Source: SHLQ01 sp033344795
Lineage (GTDB): Bacteria > Actinomycetota > Acidimicrobiia > Acidimicrobiales > SHLQ01
Assembly: GCA_033344795.1 (NCBI GenBank)
Contig: JAWPMS010000001.1
Location: 3,782,001 to 3,846,000, forward strand
Length of the DNA: 64,000 nucleotides
Reading direction: 5' to 3'
Shown here: in pieces, positions 39,455 to 48,125 of the stretch
Layout: the number at the start of each line of letters is the position of its first letter
Numbering within the stretch: position 1 is the stretch's first letter
Made by a program: the position numbers and the translations under genes
Notes under the pieces: generated by a model
Database searches by the model: none
What the model was told of the DNA's origin: nothing
What the model saw: the letters and a program-made list of their open reading frames with translations, nothing else

Positions 39455-40842
39455 CTTGGCTCCAGAGCTCGTCGAAGGGCGATGCCGTCGGTCTCGATCA
39501 CTTCGACCGGACGTGGGAGGTCCTCGGGGGTCAACCCATCGAGGAACACGCCTCTGTTCAGACACACGTCGGGCAGGAGATAACGGTGGCCCTCAGGCTG
39601 CTCCGCGAGGACTCGCTGGAGGTCTTCTCCGACCATCAGGCCTGCGACGCCGACGTTGCCGCCGAAGAACATGTTGTCGACGGTGACTACACGCACATCG
39701 GTACGGTCGATCGTTGCCAGAAGTGGAGCGATGACCGCGGCGCCAAGCGACCCGGTCAGAACTCCGACGGGAGCGGTCTTGCGAGGACGCAACGACACCT
39801 GTTGCCCCCCGCCAGCAGTCGCCTGCTCGTCGCCGCAGGTTCGGGGCGCACGATAACCCTCCGCGGGCGCTGCGTCGACCCATGCGAAGAACCCTGCTTC
39901 GGTGCCGATGCCGGTCTCGACATCGCCGGCAAACTCGGCCTCGAATGCACGCGCCATACCGATTCCGTCTTCGTACATCGGTGTGTCGCCGTAGTGCTCA
40001 CGCGGAGGGAACGGTCGCTTTGCGGCGATGTAGTACTCATCTGAGGCGTGGACGAGGCGACGTCCCACCGCAGCTAGAAACACCTCTTGCCAACGCTCGA
40101 CCGAGTCGATCACGTCTTGCGCTTCTTCGACCGTGTGCGCCCGCATGCGTTCTTCGGTCGAATACTTCGAGACGCCGAGCGGCACGACACAGACGGTCTC
40201 GAGCCCCCGATATTTGTCGGCGATGTCGGCGAGAGTCCTGTCGAGCGTGTCGCCATCGTTGATGCCTGGACAAACCACGACCTGTCCATGCACTTCGATC
40301 CCAGCGTCGAGCAACGCCGACAACCACCGCAACGAGGACGCACCGCGCCGGTTCCGCAGCATCTCTTCTCGAACCGCCGAGTCCGTCGCGTGGATGCTCA
40401 CGTTCAACGGCGACAACTTTTCGGTGATCACCCGTTCGAGATCAGCCTCGGTGAACCGGGTGAGCGTCGTGTAGTTGCCATACAGAAACGACAGCCGATA
40501 GTCGTCGTCCTTGAGGTAGAGGCTCTTCCGGAGATTTGGCGGCAGCTGATAGATGAAACAGAACTCGCAGTGGTTGTCACACGTGCGTACCTCATCGAAC
40601 AGTGCGGAATGCACTTCGATGCCAAGCGTCTCGGAGGGGTTCTTCTCGACGTCGACGTCGAGGGTGAAACCGTTGCGTTCGACGACGAACGCGATCTCGG
40701 AGCCATCGACGAGCGTGCGGTACTCGAGGATGTCGCGTGGTTGTTCGCCTTCGATGCTCAGTAGCTCGTCACCCACGAGCAAACCAGCGCGCGCGGCCGG
40801 GGATTCCGGTTCGACGGTGATCACTCGGGGCGCGGACATCAT
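39451..40842 (-). CDS. DUF512 radical-SAM protein with N-terminal PDZ domain
   Basis: A 463-aa protein. Residues 1-60 are PDZ-like (VEPESPAARAGLLVGDELLSIEGEQP), then a radical-SAM cluster motif CxxxCxxC at C88, C92 and C95, LPPNLRKSLYLKDDDYRLSFLYGNYTTLTRF, and the C-terminal DUF512 region (TGSLGAAVIAPLLA..NMFFGGNVGVAGLMVGEDL, LLPDVCLNRGVFLDGLTPEDL). The family is widespread next to der; the reaction is unknown. It is coupled to der (ATGA). Confidence 0.88.
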   Translation of the reverse strand: MMSAPRVITVEPESPAARAGLLVGDELLSIEGEQPRDILEYRTLVDGSEIAFVVERNGFTLDVDVEKNPSETLGIEVHSALFDEVRTCDNHCEFCFIYQLPPNLRKSLYLKDDDYRLSFLYGNYTTLTRFTEADLERVITEKLSPLNVSIHATDSAVREEMLRNRRGASSLRWLSALLDAGIEVHGQVVVCPGINDGDTLDRTLADIADKYRGLETVCVVPLGVSKYSTEERMRAHTVEEAQDVIDSVERWQEVFLAAVGRRLVHASDEYYIAAKRPFPPREHYGDTPMYEDGIGMARAFEAEFAGDVETGIGTEAGFFAWVDAAPAEGYRAPRTCGDEQATAGGGQQVSLRPRKTAPVGVLTGSLGAAVIAPLLATIDRTDVRVVTVDNMFFGGNVGVAGLMVGEDLQRVLAEQPEGHRYLLPDVCLNRGVFLDGLTPEDLPRPVEVIETDGIALRRALEPR

Positions 40843-40919
40843 TCAAGGCTACGGCCAGTCCCGCAGAACGGGGTCCATTTGGAGCCGTTGTGGGGTGTCA
40901 TGAGCCATACACTCAGACC

Positions 40920-41951
40920 ATGGCTGTCGACCAGGTTCTTCTCGCTGCACCTCGTGGTTTCTGCGCCGGAGTCGAAATGGCGATCAAAGCACTCGCTGCG
41001 ATGGTCCGAGCGTTCGAGCCGCCGGTCTACTGCTATCACGAGATCGTGCACAACCGATTGGTCGTCCAACGGTTCGAAGACATGGGCGTCGTGTTCGTCG
41101 ACGACATCTCTGAAGTACCCAGCGGCGCGCCGATCATGTTGTCAGCCCACGGTTCGGCACCCGAGGTCGTCGAAGACGCCTCCAACACCGGCGGGTACAT
41201 CGTCGACTCGGTCTGCCCGCTGGTCACCAAAGTGCACCACGAGGTGAAGGTGCGAGCAGGTAAGGGCTACCAAATCGTCTATGTCGGCCACGAAGGCCAC
41301 GAAGAAGCCGTCGGGACGATGGCGGTTGCCCCGGAAGCGATTCATCGCGTCGAGTCGGTCGATGAGGTCATTGCGTTGCCAGAACTCGACGGCCCCACTG
41401 CTCTCCTCGCGCAAACGACGCTCAGCCACCGCGATTGGGCAACCGTGCAAGACGCCGCGCTCTCTCGTTGGCCCGACATGTGGACCCCGGGCCGGAGCGA
41501 CCTCTGCTTCGCGACGACCAACCGCCAAGGGGCCCTCACCGAGATCGCCCCGCGTTGTGATTCGATGGTCGTCATCGGCTCCTCGAACTCCTCCAACACC
41601 ATGGCGCTCGCTCGCCTTGCAGCCGAGTCCGGGTGCGATCGCGTCTTGCGTGTGAACACGGCCGATGAACTGCCAAACGATCTGTCCGGCGTGGTCGGGG
41701 TGACCGCTGGGGCCTCTGCGAGCGAGGAACTCGTCGAATCGGTCATCAATCGCCTCGACCCGGTGAACGGGGTCTCCGAGGTTCGAATCACCGAAGAGGA
41801 CGAGTACTTCCCCCCACCCCGAAAGCTACGCGATCTTCTCGGCGCGATCGACGCCGCAGCAGCGCTCAGCCTTGGCGCTCGTCGAACCGATCGATTGTCG
41901 ACCGAGGATCGTCAGTTGGGCGCCAGTGAGGTACTCCGACTTCTCGGCTGA
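40920..41951 (+). CDS. ispH: 4-hydroxy-3-methylbut-2-enyl diphosphate reductase
   Basis: A 343-aa protein, last step of the MEP isoprenoid pathway. Three cluster cysteines: C15 (PRGFCAGV), VDSVCPLVTKV and SDLCFATTNRQ. Substrate His/Glu are in CYHEIVHN and GHEGHEEAVGT; SSNSSNTMALA and TAGASASEELV complete the active site. It is divergent from the DUF512 gene and convergent with plsC. Confidence 0.97.
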   Translation: MAVDQVLLAAPRGFCAGVEMAIKALAAMVRAFEPPVYCYHEIVHNRLVVQRFEDMGVVFVDDISEVPSGAPIMLSAHGSAPEVVEDASNTGGYIVDSVCPLVTKVHHEVKVRAGKGYQIVYVGHEGHEEAVGTMAVAPEAIHRVESVDEVIALPELDGPTALLAQTTLSHRDWATVQDAALSRWPDMWTPGRSDLCFATTNRQGALTEIAPRCDSMVVIGSSNSSNTMALARLAAESGCDRVLRVNTADELPNDLSGVVGVTAGASASEELVESVINRLDPVNGVSEVRITEEDEYFPPPRKLRDLLGAIDAAAALSLGARRTDRLSTEDRQLGASEVLRLLG

Positions 41952-41982
41952 GGCTGAGCCTCTCGACAACGGTTCGACGGAT

Positions 41983-42669
41983 TCAGTGCGCCATCGCCGA
42001 GGCATGATCGAAGAGCTCTTGCACTCGCTCCCGAAGGGCTTCGGTGTGCTCCTGCACGGCGCGTCGCGAGACCCGTCCCTTGTCGTTCGGCGTCGGAGGC
42101 GCGAGCGGTTCGCCGATCACAAACACGATCTTTCGGGGGTAGACGATCTTGCTGGAGATCGGCATGGCTCGCTCACTTCCGCCAATACCGACCGGCACGA
42201 TCGGAATCTGCTGTCTGCCGGCGAGAAAGCTGGGTCCATCGAACATGTTCTCCGATTGCACGATGGGTCCCGATCGGCGAGTGCCTTCGGGAAACATCAC
42301 GAGCGTTTCCCCTCGCTCGAGAATCTGTTCAGCTAGACGCAACGCGGAGCGGTCGGCGCCATCTCGATCGACCGGAAACCCGCCCAGCATGGTCAGAAAC
42401 CAGGCGGCGAAACGACTGGCGTCCCAGAGCGAGTCCTTGCCCATGAACCGAATCGGAGCCTGCCGGATCACCGGAAGCAACGGCGTGTCCAGGTTCGATC
42501 GATGGACAGGGCTCACGATGAAGGCTCCCGTCGTGGGCAGGTTCTCTCGCCCATGCACCTCGACCCTGAAGAAGATCTTGGCGAACACGACGACGAGCGT
42601 CCGACCGAAAATCCAGGCAATCCGCTGCGGTCGCGTCAGGTCCTTGCCGAAACCATCCTCCGTGCTCAC
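41983..42669 (-). CDS. plsC: 1-acylglycerol-3-phosphate O-acyltransferase (PlsC family)
   Basis: A 228-aa protein. The catalytic HX4D is SPVHRSNLDTPLL; the phosphate-binding motif is MFPEGTRRSG; VPVGIGGSERAMP follows. It makes phosphatidic acid at the membrane. The GTG at 42669 overlaps the aroA-cmk stop (GTGA) with GGGAG upstream. Confidence 0.9.
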   Translation of the reverse strand: MSTEDGFGKDLTRPQRIAWIFGRTLVVVFAKIFFRVEVHGRENLPTTGAFIVSPVHRSNLDTPLLPVIRQAPIRFMGKDSLWDASRFAAWFLTMLGGFPVDRDGADRSALRLAEQILERGETLVMFPEGTRRSGPIVQSENMFDGPSFLAGRQQIPIVPVGIGGSERAMPISSKIVYPRKIVFVIGEPLAPPTPNDKGRVSRRAVQEHTEALRERVQELFDHASAMAH

Positions 42670-44585
42670 AGCGATTGCTCCCACCGTTCGATGATCACGC
42701 CGACCACATCGTCGATCGACATGGCCGTGGTGTCGACGACGATGGCGTCGTCGGCGATCGTCAACGGATCGGCCTCGCGCGTCATGTCCAAATGATCGCG
42801 CGCGGCGATCGCTCGCTGCATTTCGGCGAGGTCCGTCTCACCGGTCTCAGCGGCGCGGCGCCGAGCACGCTCCTCGACCGTCGCGTTCAAATAGATCTTC
42901 ATCGTTGCATCGGGAAAGACGGCGGTCCCGATGTCTCGTCCTTCGAGCACCGCTCCGCCCCGCGCACGCGCCCACGCTCTTTGGGCTTCGGCCAACACGA
43001 CGCGCACCCCAGGGTTGGCGGCGACGGTCGAAACCGAGGCGGTCACGTCGGGTTCGCGGATCGCGGCGGTCACGTCGACATGGTCGATCGTCACGCTCGA
43101 CGGGCCAACGACGATCTCTGCCCGCCGTGCGGCTGCAGCGACCGATGCCTGATCGTCCAGCGCAACACCCGCCTGCAACACGGCCAGAGTGACCGACCGA
43201 TACATGGCACCCGTGTCGAGGTGTGGGAGTCGGAGCTGCTCGGAGACGATCCTGGCGACGGTCGACTTGCCACTGCCGGCCGGGCCATCGATCGCCAACA
43301 CGAGTGGCGATTGTCGCGCACTGGACCGGAGCTCTTCGAGCATGTCCCAGTACCCCGGATAGGTTTTGGCTGAACATCCTGGGTCGCTGATCGTGACCGG
43401 CTCGTCCACAAGCCCGAGAAGGGCAAGGCTCATCGCCATTCGATGGTCCTCGTAGGTCTCGACGACGGCGTGCTTGTGTTTTCCACCTCGGATGGTGAAA
43501 CCGTCCTCATCAACCGACGCGGAGAGCCCGAGCCGAGTCAGTTCTGTCACCGGATTGCCAACGCGATCGGATTCCTTGCCTTCTTTGATGAAACCGATGC
43601 CGGTCACGCTGCTGGTTCCGTTGGCTCTCGCGGCAAGCGCGGCGAAGGTGGGTGCCGTGTCGCTCATGTCCGCGAGATTGACATCGATCGGGTCGAGCAT
43701 TCCGCTTCCTCGTACCTCGATTCGGTCATCGTCAACGTGCACATCGACACCCATGGGAGCAAGTACCCGCTGCGCAAACTCGGCGTCGCCCTGCAGTGAC
43801 GCGCTTCCAAGTCCGACGATCGCGACTCGCCCACCAACGATCGCTGCGGCGCTCAGCGGATACGTTGCCGTCGACGCGTCTGGCTCGATCTGATGATCTC
43901 GACCCACGTAGCCGCCTGGGCTCACGACGATGAGGTCGTCGCGCAGCTCAACCGTTGCTCCGAACTGTCGCATGATTCCGATCGTCATGTCGATGTACGG
44001 CTGGGAGACTCGGTCGCCAACCAACTCGAGCGTGAGGCCCATCGGAAACCGCGGCGCACTGAGGAGGAGTGCGGAAGTGAACTGGCTCGAAACGCCAGCC
44101 CTGATCGACGTGACGGAGCCCGTCACCACGCCGGACACGGTAAGTGGCAACCGATCATTCGAGATCTCAATGCCGAGGGACCGGAGGGCGCTGTTCAGCT
44201 CATGCTTCGGGCGGCGTCTCAGCTGTTCGTGTCCGTCGATCGAGCCTCCACCCGCCACGGCCAGCATCGGAATCAGAAATCTCGAACTCGTTCCCGACAT
44301 GCGGGCATCGAGCGTCGACGAGGGGATGTCGAGGGATCCACCCCGACCCACGACCGTCACCGCTGAGCCGTCGACCGTCACCGCAACGCCCATGTCTCGT
44401 ATCGCGCTGATCATGGCCTCGGTGTCATCGGACAGGCCGACTCCACGCAAGGTGGAGGTGCCATCGCAGAGTGCTGCGATGACCAGGGCCCGATTCGTGA
44501 GGCTCTTCGAGCCAGGCACGATGACGTCGGCGTCGAGGGTGCCCTCGATCGGCGAAATCATCAGCTCGTCGGGCAGATCGGTCAC
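42666..44585 (-). CDS. aroA-cmk: Bifunctional EPSP synthase / cytidylate kinase
   Basis: A 639-aa fusion. Residues 1 to about 425 are EPSP synthase: VPGSKSLTNRALVIAALCDG, MSGTSSRFLIPMLAV, GDRVSQPYIDMTIGIM, DMSDTAPTFAALA and YEDHRMAMSLALLGL. From about 427 on it is cytidylate kinase: P-loop IDGPAGSGKSTVARIV, DTGAMYR, VLEGRDIGTAVFPDATMKIYL, and RDHLDMTREADPL. It joins shikimate synthesis and nucleotide salvage in one chain. It is coupled to tyrA (ATGA) and plsC. Confidence 0.96.
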   Translation of the reverse strand: MTDLPDELMISPIEGTLDADVIVPGSKSLTNRALVIAALCDGTSTLRGVGLSDDTEAMISAIRDMGVAVTVDGSAVTVVGRGGSLDIPSSTLDARMSGTSSRFLIPMLAVAGGGSIDGHEQLRRRPKHELNSALRSLGIEISNDRLPLTVSGVVTGSVTSIRAGVSSQFTSALLLSAPRFPMGLTLELVGDRVSQPYIDMTIGIMRQFGATVELRDDLIVVSPGGYVGRDHQIEPDASTATYPLSAAAIVGGRVAIVGLGSASLQGDAEFAQRVLAPMGVDVHVDDDRIEVRGSGMLDPIDVNLADMSDTAPTFAALAARANGTSSVTGIGFIKEGKESDRVGNPVTELTRLGLSASVDEDGFTIRGGKHKHAVVETYEDHRMAMSLALLGLVDEPVTISDPGCSAKTYPGYWDMLEELRSSARQSPLVLAIDGPAGSGKSTVARIVSEQLRLPHLDTGAMYRSVTLAVLQAGVALDDQASVAAAARRAEIVVGPSSVTIDHVDVTAAIREPDVTASVSTVAANPGVRVVLAEAQRAWARARGGAVLEGRDIGTAVFPDATMKIYLNATVEERARRRAAETGETDLAEMQRAIAARDHLDMTREADPLTIADDAIVVDTTAMSIDDVVGVIIERWEQSL

Positions 44586-45661
44586 GACAACTTCCTGAAC
44601 GATGGCCGATAGCCGCGAGCGAGCAGCCCGCCGCGTAGTACGTCGACGGCTTCGGCATCGATGAGCAGGACGATGACACCCGTCGGACCCTCCGCGCTGT
44701 GTGCGATCTCCAGGTCGACGATGTTGACGTCGAGCTCTGCAGCAAGACCGGTAATCGCAGCGAGCTCGCCCTTCTGATCCTTGATTCGAACTCGCGCCTC
44801 AGCAAGGTTTGGCGGCAACGGCACTGCGGCGGGGAGGTTGACCCGAGCCGAGCGCGCAGTCGTGAGCGCCCCACGAATCATGTGAGCATCGCCGGCGTCA
44901 ACCGCGGTGCGCAACATCGTCAGCGAATCGACGACCTCTTGCAGCACATCGATGATCGCGTCGCGGTTCTGTACGCAGATGGGTGGCCAGATGTCGGGAG
45001 AACCTGCCGCGATTCTGGTCATGTCTCTGAAGCCGCCGGCGGCCAGGCGCAACATCGCGAGGTGTTCGTCAGATCGTCGGTTGGCGACGTTCATCAGCAC
45101 CGCAGCGGTGAGGTGGGGTACGTGGGAAACGGTCGCGACCATCCTGTCGTGCGCGAGCGGCGTGAGCGTCACGGGATCCGCGCCGAGCGCCACGACGAGT
45201 TCGTGCATCGCCGCAAAGGTGGCATCGGATGTCTCTTCGGTTGGCGTGATCACCCAGGCAGCGCCGCGAAACAGTTCGGATCGGGCACCATCCAGACCAG
45301 ACTGTTCGGATCCCGCCATTGGATGTGAGGGCACGAAGCGCTCGTGGGACAACTCCTCGGCGATGGAGCCCTTGACACTTCCTGTGTCGGTGACCCAGCC
45401 TTGTGTCTCACCGAGTGCCCGACGCACCCCGGCAGGGATCGAGTCGACCGGAGTTGCGACGATGGTCATCGTCGCATCCGCTGGCAAGCCGGCCTGGTCG
45501 ATGATTCCTTCGGCCACCGCCCGCTCCATTTGGCCGGGATCCGAGTCGATTCCACCCACGACATATCCGAGGTCGCGGAGTGCGAGTGCAACGCTCCCAC
45601 CGATCAGTCCGAGACCGACCACGCCAGCGGTCCGTTTCGACGCTGCTTCCCCATTCGACAT
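44582..45661 (-). CDS. tyrA: Prephenate dehydrogenase with ACT domain
   Basis: A 359-aa protein. The NAD(P)-binding fold is VVGLGLIGGSVALALRDLGY (residues about 14-33), with VTDTGSVKG, FVPSHPMAGSEQSGLDGA and the His-containing HDRMVATVSHVPHL. A C-terminal ACT-like domain (LAAITGLAAELDVNIVDLEIAHSAEGPTGVIVLLIDAEAVDVL) probably gives tyrosine feedback. It sits before aroA, both in aromatic amino acid synthesis. Confidence 0.94.
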   Translation of the reverse strand: MSNGEAASKRTAGVVGLGLIGGSVALALRDLGYVVGGIDSDPGQMERAVAEGIIDQAGLPADATMTIVATPVDSIPAGVRRALGETQGWVTDTGSVKGSIAEELSHERFVPSHPMAGSEQSGLDGARSELFRGAAWVITPTEETSDATFAAMHELVVALGADPVTLTPLAHDRMVATVSHVPHLTAAVLMNVANRRSDEHLAMLRLAAGGFRDMTRIAAGSPDIWPPICVQNRDAIIDVLQEVVDSLTMLRTAVDAGDAHMIRGALTTARSARVNLPAAVPLPPNLAEARVRIKDQKGELAAITGLAAELDVNIVDLEIAHSAEGPTGVIVLLIDAEAVDVLRGGLLARGYRPSFRKLS

Positions 45662-45672
45662 AGCGGCCGAGC

Positions 45673-46467
45673 CTATCCGGACGCTGCTGCGACAGCCGCC
45701 TCGATCTCGCGCACTTCTGCTCGCTCCAGGTCACGCCACTCGCCGGGTCCGAGCGACGAGTCGGTGATGGTTCCGATCCGGGTCCGAACCAACCGGGTGA
45801 CGGGGTGCCCAACCGCAGCGCACATGCGCCGGATCTGGCGATTTCGGCCCTCGTGAATGACGATACGAAGCAACCCGGGAGAGATCTGCGAGACTTTCGC
45901 TGGAGCGGTGACCCCATCTTCCAGGTCGACGCCCTGGCGAAGTGTGCGAAGCGATCCTGGACGCAACTCCCCCTCGACGCTCACGAGATATTCCTTCTCC
46001 ACGCCAAACGATGGATGCGTGAGCCGCTGCGTGAGGCCCCCATCGTTGGTCAGCAAGATCAACCCCTCGCTGTCGGCATCGAGACGACCGATCGGGTAGA
46101 GCCGTTCCTGCGCGCCCACCAGCGCGACCACCGTTGATCGTCCGTGGGTGTCCTCGGCGGTCGAAATCACACCGATGGGCTTGTTCAGCAAGACCGTTCG
46201 ACGGCTCGTGTCGACCGACACGACAGCACCGTCGACACGGAGCTCATCGACCGCTGGATCGACCTTGTCTCCAAGGGTTGCGATCACGCCGTTGATGAGA
46301 ATGCGACCGTCTTCGATCATGTCCTCGCAGACACGCCGCGACGCAACACCTGCGGCGGCGAGCGCCTTTTGCACGCGTTGTCGCTGCTCACCGGGCTCCG
46401 TGCTCTCGCCAGGCGGCCGTTCCGGACCGTCGGAGGCCGCCTGTGCGTCCGAGCCTGTAGAACTCAT
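45673..46467 (-). CDS. rluB: 23S rRNA pseudouridine synthase (RluB type)
   Basis: A 264-aa protein: S4 RNA-binding domain at residues about 30-75 (RVQKALAAAGVASRRVCEDMIEDGRILING), then the RsuA-family catalytic domain: GRLDADSEGLILLTNDGGLTQRLTHPSFGVEKEYLV (catalytic Asp in GRLD), EGRNRQIRRMCAAVGHPVTRLVRTRIG. The ATG overlaps the scpB stop. In many actinobacteria this gene follows scpA-scpB. Confidence 0.93.
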   Translation of the reverse strand: MSSTGSDAQAASDGPERPPGESTEPGEQRQRVQKALAAAGVASRRVCEDMIEDGRILINGVIATLGDKVDPAVDELRVDGAVVSVDTSRRTVLLNKPIGVISTAEDTHGRSTVVALVGAQERLYPIGRLDADSEGLILLTNDGGLTQRLTHPSFGVEKEYLVSVEGELRPGSLRTLRQGVDLEDGVTAPAKVSQISPGLLRIVIHEGRNRQIRRMCAAVGHPVTRLVRTRIGTITDSSLGPGEWRDLERAEVREIEAAVAAASG

Positions 46468-47288
46468 TCCTCGGCTTCAGCAGAACGGGTGGCGTCCTCG
46501 TAGCCCGTGACCGAGTCACGGAGATCGATGACGATCTCGTCAGCGCTTGTTTCGCGCAGCTCACCTGTTGCCGACGCCGTCTCCGATTCGATTGCAGACT
46601 GCGTATCGACATCGGCATCTGGTGGTCCATCGACGGCAACATCGTGTTCGGTCGGATCGAAGCGAAGCCCGTGTTCGAGCGCCTCGACCACATCCGCGCT
46701 CGGTACAAAGTCTCCAAGCTCGGGCAGGTCGACGATCGAATTGATGTTCAGACGCTCGAGGAACAACGGGGTCGTTCCGTACATCACCGCCTGCCCAGGC
46801 CCGCTGTCACGGGAGACCTCGGCGATGTAGCCGCGCTGGGTCAACGTCCGCATCACGGCGTCGACGGACACCCCCCTGATCGCAGCCACCTGAGCGCGAG
46901 AGATTGGTTGTTTGTACGCCACGATCGCCATGGTCTCGAGCGCAGCGGCGGAGAGCCGACTCGACTGGCCCTCGAGGACGAACCGTTCCACGTAGGCGGC
47001 TTGTTCGGGGTGGCTCTGGAACCGATACCCACCAGCGACCCGGGCCAGCACGAAACCTCGACCCTGCTCTCGGTATGTCTCGTCGAGAAGCGCACACGTG
47101 GCTTCGACCGCCTCGACGCTCGTTTCCACGAGCTGTGCGAGCAGTCTGGGTTCGATGGGGCGCTCCGCCACCATCAGCACGGCCTCGATCGCAGCCGTGA
47201 GCTCCGCGGGGAGCGTCGAAGCCGTTGCGGGCTCGGGCACCTCGGTCGGCGAACTGCTTTCGATGGGGGGTGGTTGAAGATCGGTCAT
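46464..47288 (-). CDS. scpB: Segregation and condensation protein B
   Basis: A 274-aa protein. The two winged-helix domains of ScpB: LTAAIEAVLMVAERPIEPRLLAQLV, EQGRGFVLARVAGGYRFQSHPEQAAYVERF, LSAAALETMAIVAYKQPISRAQVAAIRGVSVDAVMRTLTQRGYI, YGTTPLFLERLNINSIVDLPELGDF. A 70-residue acidic tail follows. It forms the SMC complex with ScpA. The ATG at 47288 overlaps the scpA stop; the upstream extension is basic and not conserved. Confidence 0.95.
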   Translation of the reverse strand: MTDLQPPPIESSSPTEVPEPATASTLPAELTAAIEAVLMVAERPIEPRLLAQLVETSVEAVEATCALLDETYREQGRGFVLARVAGGYRFQSHPEQAAYVERFVLEGQSSRLSAAALETMAIVAYKQPISRAQVAAIRGVSVDAVMRTLTQRGYIAEVSRDSGPGQAVMYGTTPLFLERLNINSIVDLPELGDFVPSADVVEALEHGLRFDPTEHDVAVDGPPDADVDTQSAIESETASATGELRETSADEIVIDLRDSVTGYEDATRSAEAEE

Positions 47289-48064
47289 CCGTCGTACCTG
47301 TCGATTGCGAGAGCGGTCAGTGCGTCTTCGGGGTCTCCGCCGATCCATTCGAGCTCGATATCGCCGAAGGCCCGGGCCTGCACAATATCGACCATGCCCT
47401 GCTTGAAGAGCTCCAGGACGGCGAGGAAGCGGACGACGACTTCGATGCGGTCGACCAAGCCGGAGGTCAGCGATCGAAAGACGACGCGTCCAGAATTCGG
47501 CAATTCGTCAACGAGCTCACGGACCGCATCGGAAACCGAAGCCGTGACGGCGCTGACGTGATAGAGGTCGAGCAGCGGCTCTGGTTTGGGGGTGAGCGCT
47601 CGAATACACGCGGCGTGGAGATCGTCGACATCGACGCCCTCGAGCAGGTCCGGAGCGAGTCCGAGAAACCGTTCTTCCACGCCAGCGACGCGTGGGTACG
47701 TCCGACCCCCGGCGGCGTGCAACTGCCTAATGACTCCCGCAGCATCCTTGAACGTCTTGCATTCGACCAATCGCGAGAGCAGCAGATCCCGCTCTTCGAA
47801 CAGTGCGAGCTCGTCATCGAGGTCGAACGCATCGTCGTCAGGAAGAAGCCGCCGGGCCTTCAGCTCGACGAGGGTCGCGGCGATGAGCAGGAACTCCGTC
47901 GCAACATTCAGATCGAGCTGTTCCATTTTGTCGAGCTCAGCGAGATACGCATCGACGATCGTGGCGAGTGAAATCTCATAGAGCTCGACCTCTTCGGCGA
48001 GGATCAGATGCAGCAGGAGATCAAATGGTCCGTTGAAGACCTGGGTTTCGACCTCGTAAGACAC
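47285..48064 (-). CDS. scpA: Segregation and condensation protein A
   Basis: A 259-aa kleisin: VFNGPFDLLLHLILAEEVELYEISLATIVDAYLAEL at the start, ATEFLLIAATLVELKARRLLPDD, and the C-terminal winged helix (VVVRFLAVLELFKQGMVDIVQARAFGDIELEWI). It bridges the SMC heads. It is the first gene of the operon scpA-scpB-rluB and is divergent from the photolyase. Confidence 0.95.
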   Translation of the reverse strand: MSYEVETQVFNGPFDLLLHLILAEEVELYEISLATIVDAYLAELDKMEQLDLNVATEFLLIAATLVELKARRLLPDDDAFDLDDELALFEERDLLLSRLVECKTFKDAAGVIRQLHAAGGRTYPRVAGVEERFLGLAPDLLEGVDVDDLHAACIRALTPKPEPLLDLYHVSAVTASVSDAVRELVDELPNSGRVVFRSLTSGLVDRIEVVVRFLAVLELFKQGMVDIVQARAFGDIELEWIGGDPEDALTALAIDRYDG

Positions 48065-48125
48065 AGGCTGATCGTATCGTCAGTAGGTCAACCACAACAT
48101 CTCGGGCGCCGATAGTGTCGCGTCG

